Below are positions 4,187 to 7,972 of a stretch of DNA of 7,972 nucleotides, in pieces. The stretch spans positions 1 through 7,972 of the forward strand of contig NZ_CALJRX010000237.1 of NCBI RefSeq assembly GCF_937976265.1. Reading direction: 5' to 3'. The notes below the pieces were generated by a model. It worked only from the letters and a program-made list of their open reading frames with translations, was not told where the DNA came from and did no database searches. The DNA is from an uncultured Haemophilus sp. Lineage in GTDB: Bacteria > Pseudomonadota > Gammaproteobacteria > Enterobacterales > Pasteurellaceae. Both the position numbers and the translations under genes were made by a program. Each line of letters starts with the position of its first letter. Positions within the stretch are counted from its first letter, which is position 1.

Positions 4187-6499
4187 ATGTTAAATCAACA
4201 AATTAGCCAAATTATTGCGGCAGAATTAACCGTTCAACCCCAACAAATCCTCGCCGCCATTCAATTATTAGATGATGGCAACACCATTCCATTTATTGCC
4301 CGTTATCGTAAAGAAGCCACTGGTGGCTTGGATGACACCCAACTTCGTCATTTTGAAACCCGTTTAATTTATTTACGCGAATTAGAAGATCGTCGTCAAA
4401 CCATTTTGAAATCTATTGAAGAGCAAGGGAAATTGACCGATGAATTGCGTGACAAAATCCATGCGACACAAAGCAAAACCGAATTAGAAGATTTGTATTT
4501 GCCATATAAACCGAAACGCCGTACGAAAGGGCAAATTGCGATTGAAGCCGGTCTTGAGCCATTGGCTGATTTACTTTGGAACGAACCGAAAAATGATCCT
4601 GAAACGGCAGCAGCGGAATTTGTGAATGCTGATAAAGGCGTAACAGACACCAAAGTCGCACTTGATGGTGCACGCTATATTTTAATGGAGCGTTTTGCTG
4701 AAGATGCGGGCTTATTAGCGAAAGTCCGTGATTATTTAGCGAAAAATGCGGTTATTGTATCTAAAGTGATCGAAGGCAAAGAAACGGAAGGGGCAAAATT
4801 CCAAGATTATTTCGACCACCAAGAATTATTGAAAAATGTGCCTTCTCACCGTGCATTAGCCATGTTCCGTGGCCGTAATGAGGGCATTTTACAATTAAGC
4901 TTAAATGCTGATCCTGATGCGGAAGAGGGAAGTCGCCAAAGCTATTGTGAAGAGATTATTCGTGATTATTTAGATGTGCGTTTCACGGGACAGCCTGCGG
5001 ATAAATGGCGTGAGCAAGTGATTGCATGGACATGGAAAATCAAAGTGTCGTTGCATTTAGAAACGGAATTAATGGCAAGTTTACGTGAAAAAGCGGAAGA
5101 AGAAGCCATTGATGTTTTCGCTCGAAATCTGACCGCACTTTTAATGGCAGCACCCGCTGGCGCGAAAAGTACCATGGGCTTGGACCCAGGCTTACGTACG
5201 GGGGTTAAAGTCGCGGTGGTGGATAACACAGGTAAATTATTAGACACTACCACCATTTATCCACACACGGGGCGTGAAGCAGAAGCGCAAGTGGCGATTT
5301 TCAGCTTAATCCGCAAACATAACGTAGAGTTAATTGCCATTGGTAACGGTACCGCTTCTCGTGAAACAGAACGTTTTGCGAAAGAAGTGATTAAAGAAAT
5401 CAAAGAAAATAAACCGCAAACCGTTGTGGTGAGCGAAGCGGGCGCATCCGTTTATTCCGCCTCTGAATTTGCCGCAAATGAATTCCCGAATTTAGATGTA
5501 TCTTTACGTGGTGCGGTCTCTATTGCGCGTCGTTTACAAGATCCATTGGCGGAATTAGTGAAAATCGAACCGAAAGCCATTGGTGTAGGGCAATATCAGC
5601 ACGATGTAAACCAAACCCAACTTGCGCGTAAACTCGATGCGGTGGTGGAAGACTGTGTAAACGCGGTGGGTGTGGATTTGAATACAGCATCGGCGCCATT
5701 ACTCGCTCGTGTAGCAGGTATGACAAAAACCTTAGCGCAAAACATTGTGGAATATCGTGATGAAAATGGTCGTTTTGAAAGTCGCAGCGAATTGAAAAAA
5801 GTGCCACGTTTAGGGCCAAAAGCCTTTGAGCAATGTGCAGGCTTTATGCGTATTGCAGGCGGGAAAAATCCACTTGATGCTTCAGGTGTTCACCCAGAAG
5901 CTTATCCTGTGGTCGAAAAAATCTTGCAAGCCACCGCGCAATCTATTCAAGATTTAATGGGCAATGCCGGTGTGGTACGTCAGCTTGATGCAAAACAATT
6001 TATTGATGAGCAATTTGGTTTACCAACCGTCCAAGATATTTTCAAAGAATTGGAAAAACCAGGGCGCGATCCGCGTGGTGAGTTCAAGACCGCTGTGTTT
6101 GCAGAAGGCGTCGAAGAAATCACCGATTTAAAACCAGGTATGATTTTAGAAGGTACTGTCACCAATGTGACTAACTTCGGCGCATTTGTGGATATTGGTG
6201 TTCACCAAGATGGTTTAGTGCATATTTCATCATTAAGCGATAAATTCGTGGAAGATCCACATCAAGTGGTGAAAACCGGCGATATCGTGAAAGTGAAAGT
6301 GTTGGAAGTGGATGTGCCGCGTAAACGTATTGCGTTAACGATGCGATTAGATGAAAGTGCGGTCAAAAATGACGGCAAATCTGACCGCACTTTAAGTGCC
6401 AAACCAAGAAGTAATGCACCTCGCCAAGATCGCAATCCAAGAGGAAATAGTGCGATGGGGAATGCCTTTGCCGATGCGTTGAAAAATTGGAAAAAATAA
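4187..6499 (+). CDS. tex: Transcription accessory protein Tex (S1 RNA-binding)
   Basis: A 770-aa cytoplasmic nucleic-acid-binding protein of the conserved Tex family, linked to transcription and RNA metabolism; its exact role is unsettled. The order is: N-terminal helical region (LDDGNTIPFIARYRKE, then LYLPYKPKRRTKGQIA); YqgF/RNase-H-like domain from MGLDPGLRTG at about 330; helix-hairpin-helix region about 497-556 (DLNTASAPLLARVAG, RLGPKAFEQCAGF); and an S1 domain about 649-720 (GTVTNVTNFGAFVDIG, DGLVHISSLS). A basic, low-complexity tail of about 50 residues follows. ATG 4187 is preferred over ATG 4181 because AAGAAG at 4174-4179 is seven bases from the former and one base from the latter. 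Three uptake signals lie inside the gene, two of them forming an inverted pair in the tail. Length equals the usual 770-775 aa. Confidence 0.95.
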   Translation: MLNQQISQIIAAELTVQPQQILAAIQLLDDGNTIPFIARYRKEATGGLDDTQLRHFETRLIYLRELEDRRQTILKSIEEQGKLTDELRDKIHATQSKTELEDLYLPYKPKRRTKGQIAIEAGLEPLADLLWNEPKNDPETAAAEFVNADKGVTDTKVALDGARYILMERFAEDAGLLAKVRDYLAKNAVIVSKVIEGKETEGAKFQDYFDHQELLKNVPSHRALAMFRGRNEGILQLSLNADPDAEEGSRQSYCEEIIRDYLDVRFTGQPADKWREQVIAWTWKIKVSLHLETELMASLREKAEEEAIDVFARNLTALLMAAPAGAKSTMGLDPGLRTGVKVAVVDNTGKLLDTTTIYPHTGREAEAQVAIFSLIRKHNVELIAIGNGTASRETERFAKEVIKEIKENKPQTVVVSEAGASVYSASEFAANEFPNLDVSLRGAVSIARRLQDPLAELVKIEPKAIGVGQYQHDVNQTQLARKLDAVVEDCVNAVGVDLNTASAPLLARVAGMTKTLAQNIVEYRDENGRFESRSELKKVPRLGPKAFEQCAGFMRIAGGKNPLDASGVHPEAYPVVEKILQATAQSIQDLMGNAGVVRQLDAKQFIDEQFGLPTVQDIFKELEKPGRDPRGEFKTAVFAEGVEEITDLKPGMILEGTVTNVTNFGAFVDIGVHQDGLVHISSLSDKFVEDPHQVVKTGDIVKVKVLEVDVPRKRIALTMRLDESAVKNDGKSDRTLSAKPRSNAPRQDRNPRGNSAMGNAFADALKNWKK
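5132..5140 (-). repeat. DNA uptake signal sequence (USS) inside tex
   Basis: Exact ACCGCACTT within codons for NLTALLMAAP, just before the YqgF-like domain. Confidence 0.9.
6354..6393. repeat. Inverted USS pair inside the tex C-terminal tail
   Basis: AAAGTGCGGTCA (6354-6365) and TGACCGCACTTT (6382-6393) are perfect 12-base inverted arms with a 16-base loop. Each arm holds a full uptake signal (6355-6363 plus strand, 6384-6392 minus strand). Such pairs usually serve as terminators between genes; here both arms are translated, as residues 723-736 of Tex, and the stop codon is about 100 bases further on. Confidence 0.9.
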
Positions 6500-6542
6500 T
6501 TTCGTCATTTAGATGAAAATTGTGGCCAAATAGGCGTACAAT

Positions 6543-6578
6543 AAAGGGGATCTGGTCAATCATCCAATCCCCTTTTTT
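6543..6578 (+). terminator. Rho-independent terminator after tex
   Basis: AAAGGGGAT (6543-6551) pairs with ATCCCCTTT (6567-6575) across a 15-base loop, and a T run extends to 6578. It lies about 45 bases past the tex stop and 10 bases before the next ribosome binding site. Confidence 0.85.
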
Positions 6579-6601
6579 ATTTCAACGAAAGGAATATTCT
6601 T

Positions 6602-6985
6602 ATGGAAAAAGGTATTCTTGGGCCACATGAAGGCAAGGAGCTGGAATTAATGTTAAGGGGCGAAAAGCAAGTGGCATTATTCAATCAGGAGCTCGGTATT
6701 CCTGACGCCTTTCTCCCTTATCTTGAGCTAGGAATGCTTCATTCAAAAATGGTGCAACGTCATGTTAATGATGTTTGCTTAACTGATTTTATTGTCTATT
6801 TACCCCAATCTCTTGCACTCGCTGAACAAATGGAAGTGTTACTTCCTGCAAGCACAGTGAATGGTTTTGATCCAAAAGTAGAACGTGAAATCGGCCGAAT
6901 TCTTGGCTACCGAGAAAAAGATATCGAATACTACATTCAGCATTTTCAAGATAATTTAGAGAAGTATCGGCAGCAGTATAGTTAA
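6602..6985 (+). CDS. Hypothetical protein, 127 aa
   Basis: I do not recognise this protein. It is a 127-aa soluble, probably largely helical protein with no signal peptide or membrane segment. Visible stretches are GPHEGKELELMLRGEKQVALF at the N-terminus (residues 7-27), VCLTDFIVYLPQSLALAEQMEVLL in the middle (not long or hydrophobic enough for a confident membrane helix), and GRILGYREKDIEYYI with a charged C-terminal helix. There is a single cysteine and no obvious catalytic motif. ATG 6602 has AAAGGAA at 6588-6594. Its codon use resembles the housekeeping neighbours, which suggests a resident Pasteurellaceae gene. The upstream terminator leaves little room for a promoter of its own. It ends 123 bases before the AT-rich gene at 7109 and shows no sign of being its toxin partner. 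Confidence 0.8.
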   Translation: MEKGILGPHEGKELELMLRGEKQVALFNQELGIPDAFLPYLELGMLHSKMVQRHVNDVCLTDFIVYLPQSLALAEQMEVLLPASTVNGFDPKVEREIGRILGYREKDIEYYIQHFQDNLEKYRQQYS

Positions 6986-6997
6986 TTGATAAAATAA

Positions 6998-7006
6998 AAG
7001 TGCGGT
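6998..7006 (+). repeat. DNA uptake signal sequence (USS)
   Basis: Exact AAGTGCGGT, 12 bases after the stop of the 127-aa gene. It is unpaired, so it does not form a terminator. Confidence 0.9.
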
Positions 7007-7066
7007 TGATATTTAAGCAAGATAGGCGTATGTATATGATGAAATCCTTTTAAGGATAGAAATAAA

Positions 7067-7072
7067 TATACT
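7067..7072 (+). promoter_or_regulatory. Possible -10 box for the gene at 7109
   Basis: TATACT (5/6 match to TATAAT) lies in an AT-rich gap 37 bases before the start codon. No good -35 box is visible at the proper distance, so it is only a candidate. Confidence 0.3.
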
Positions 7073-7108
7073 AACGATTAGAGTGAATCCTATATTAGGT
7101 GAGAGAAG

Positions 7109-7786
7109 ATGATTATCGGAAATCCAGGGATATATGATAGTAAAGGGAATTTTAATGGCTTTGCTATTCAAATAGATAAGATTTTAGACACAGATAATTT
7201 TTCAGTAAATCTGTGTATTGATATGAATATTTACCCTGCTCAATTGGCTTATAATAAAGCAAGTTATCTTATTGATTACTTTAATCCTAAATTGGAGATT
7301 TTTTCCAATGTAAATGATGAGTTATTTTATTTAGATGATAGGGATTTAATGATTAATCTAATGGCAAAGGGATTTGGGTATATATATGCTATTGAGGAAT
7401 TAATAAAAGACAATAAGATTAATTATCAAGAATTTATAGATGATGAAGATGTTTTTTTTGAAAAATTGAATGTAACTAAACAGAGTGGAGAGGTAAACCC
7501 ATATTTATGGGAGATAGACTATATGGAGTATGTAAACAAAGGGTTTTATCCTTTTGTAATAAATAGTTCTAGTGGTTTGTCTAAAATGATAGTTGTTTTT
7601 AATAAGAACAGAAGTTATGACTTAGATTATATTGAGGATAGGTTGTTGCTTTCTAATATAAGATCAAGTCAGAGTGTTGGTTTCTTTGATGAACGATTTT
7701 GGGGAGTTAAGGTGTCTTGTGTTAAGAGTGATGAGTTAAGCCTAATAATTAATAAGGTTTACTCTGTGTTGAGTAAGGCTTCTTAA
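7109..7786 (+). CDS. Imm42-like immunity protein candidate, AT-rich orphan
   Basis: A 225-aa acidic, soluble protein with no signal peptide or membrane helix. Its opening MIIGNP (1-6) followed by FAIQIDKI (18-25) resembles, from memory, the N-terminus of Imm42-type immunity proteins, which neutralise toxins of polymorphic or contact-dependent systems. Other visible landmarks are WEIDYMEYV, YPFVINSSSG and FFDERFWGVK (192-201). ATG 7109 has AGGTGA at 7097-7102. The gene is markedly more AT-rich than its neighbours, uses ten ATA codons, and encodes four of its five arginines with AGA or AGG, whereas nearby genes use CGT/CGC. This points to acquisition by transfer. No toxin gene is visible beside it. 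The family call is tentative; the gene itself is secure. Confidence 0.8.
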   Translation: MIIGNPGIYDSKGNFNGFAIQIDKILDTDNFSVNLCIDMNIYPAQLAYNKASYLIDYFNPKLEIFSNVNDELFYLDDRDLMINLMAKGFGYIYAIEELIKDNKINYQEFIDDEDVFFEKLNVTKQSGEVNPYLWEIDYMEYVNKGFYPFVINSSSGLSKMIVVFNKNRSYDLDYIEDRLLLSNIRSSQSVGFFDERFWGVKVSCVKSDELSLIINKVYSVLSKAS

Positions 7787-7811
7787 TAGAATGTAGAATA
7801 TTAGGCATATG

Positions 7812-7849
7812 GTGCGGTCAAAAACGTAAGAGATTTTGACCGCACTTTT
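7812..7849. terminator. Two-way terminator built on a USS pair
   Basis: GTGCGGTCAAAA (7812-7823) and TTTTGACCGCAC (7834-7845) form a perfect 12-bp stem with a 10-base loop, followed by TTTT on the plus strand. The right arm holds an exact uptake signal (ACCGCACTT, 7839-7847); the left arm has lost the first two bases of its signal. It closes the immunity-like gene. The inner A/T part of the stem gives no T run on the minus side, so termination is best on the plus strand. Confidence 0.82.
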
Positions 7850-7972
7850 GTTTCCAAAGATGATTATTCTAAGTAAACCTTATAATTTCACATTCACTTT
7901 TTCTGTAGAAATATCACTATAGATAGCATAACAAGTCAAAGTGGTAAATTAGGTAATTGTTTAATGTATACT
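7850..7972. other. Terminal stretch without a recognisable gene
   Basis: An AT-rich 123-base end of the window. No plus-strand reading frame of note is present. On the minus strand a 22-codon frame (7948-7880, ending STEKVNVKL then TAA) reads like the tail of a protein but has an in-frame TAA just upstream at 7951-7949. It could be a degraded 3' end of a gene lying beyond the window, or chance. Confidence 0.3.

Noticed and set aside
7044..7057. ATCCTT/AAGGAT inverted repeat after the 127-aa gene
   Set aside because: The loop would be two bases or the stem only five pairs, and no T run follows.

Overview
The window looks like a chromosomal segment from a Pasteurellaceae bacterium close to Haemophilus (H. 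influenzae / H. parainfluenzae type). The main evidence is eight exact copies of the 9-base DNA uptake signal core AAGTGCGGT, counting both strands, where about 0.06 would be expected by chance. The recognisable proteins also closely resemble gamma-proteobacterial TrpS, DeoD, GreB and Tex. I see no tRNA, rRNA, CRISPR array, insertion sequence or phage gene.

Layout from left to right. Positions 1-173 hold the 3' end of trpS. A terminator-like hairpin follows, and directly behind it is a small DUF406 (YfcZ/YiiS family) gene at 229-519. A nucleoside-linked block occupies 552-3539: a YjjW-type radical-SAM glycyl-radical-enzyme activase, a NupC-type concentrative nucleoside transporter and the purine nucleoside phosphorylase DeoD. 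The nupC-deoD gap carries an uptake signal, a 12-bp perfect hairpin and a PurR-type palindrome. A two-way terminator at about 3561-3595 separates deoD from the convergent gene greB (3604-4080, minus strand). greB and tex (4187-6499) diverge from a 106-bp region in which their putative promoters overlap.

After tex come a terminator, a 127-aa protein I do not recognise (6602-6985), and a 225-aa gene (7109-7786). This last gene is clearly more AT-rich than its neighbours and uses different codons; its N-terminus resembles Imm42-type immunity proteins of polymorphic toxin systems. It ends at a two-way terminator built from an inverted uptake-signal pair. The last 120 bases hold no convincing gene, only a 22-codon minus-strand remnant candidate.

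How the genes work together: NupC imports nucleosides and DeoD splits the purine ones to base plus (deoxy)ribose-1-phosphate. yjjW sits near the deo genes in E. coli too, but its usual partner glycyl-radical enzyme YjjI is not visible here. GreB and Tex both act in transcription, GreB by rescuing backtracked RNA polymerase and Tex as an RNA-binding accessory factor. Most of the window is ordinary housekeeping DNA. The parts most worth a second look are the AT-rich immunity-like orphan, the activase without a visible partner, and uptake signals placed inside coding and control sequence.
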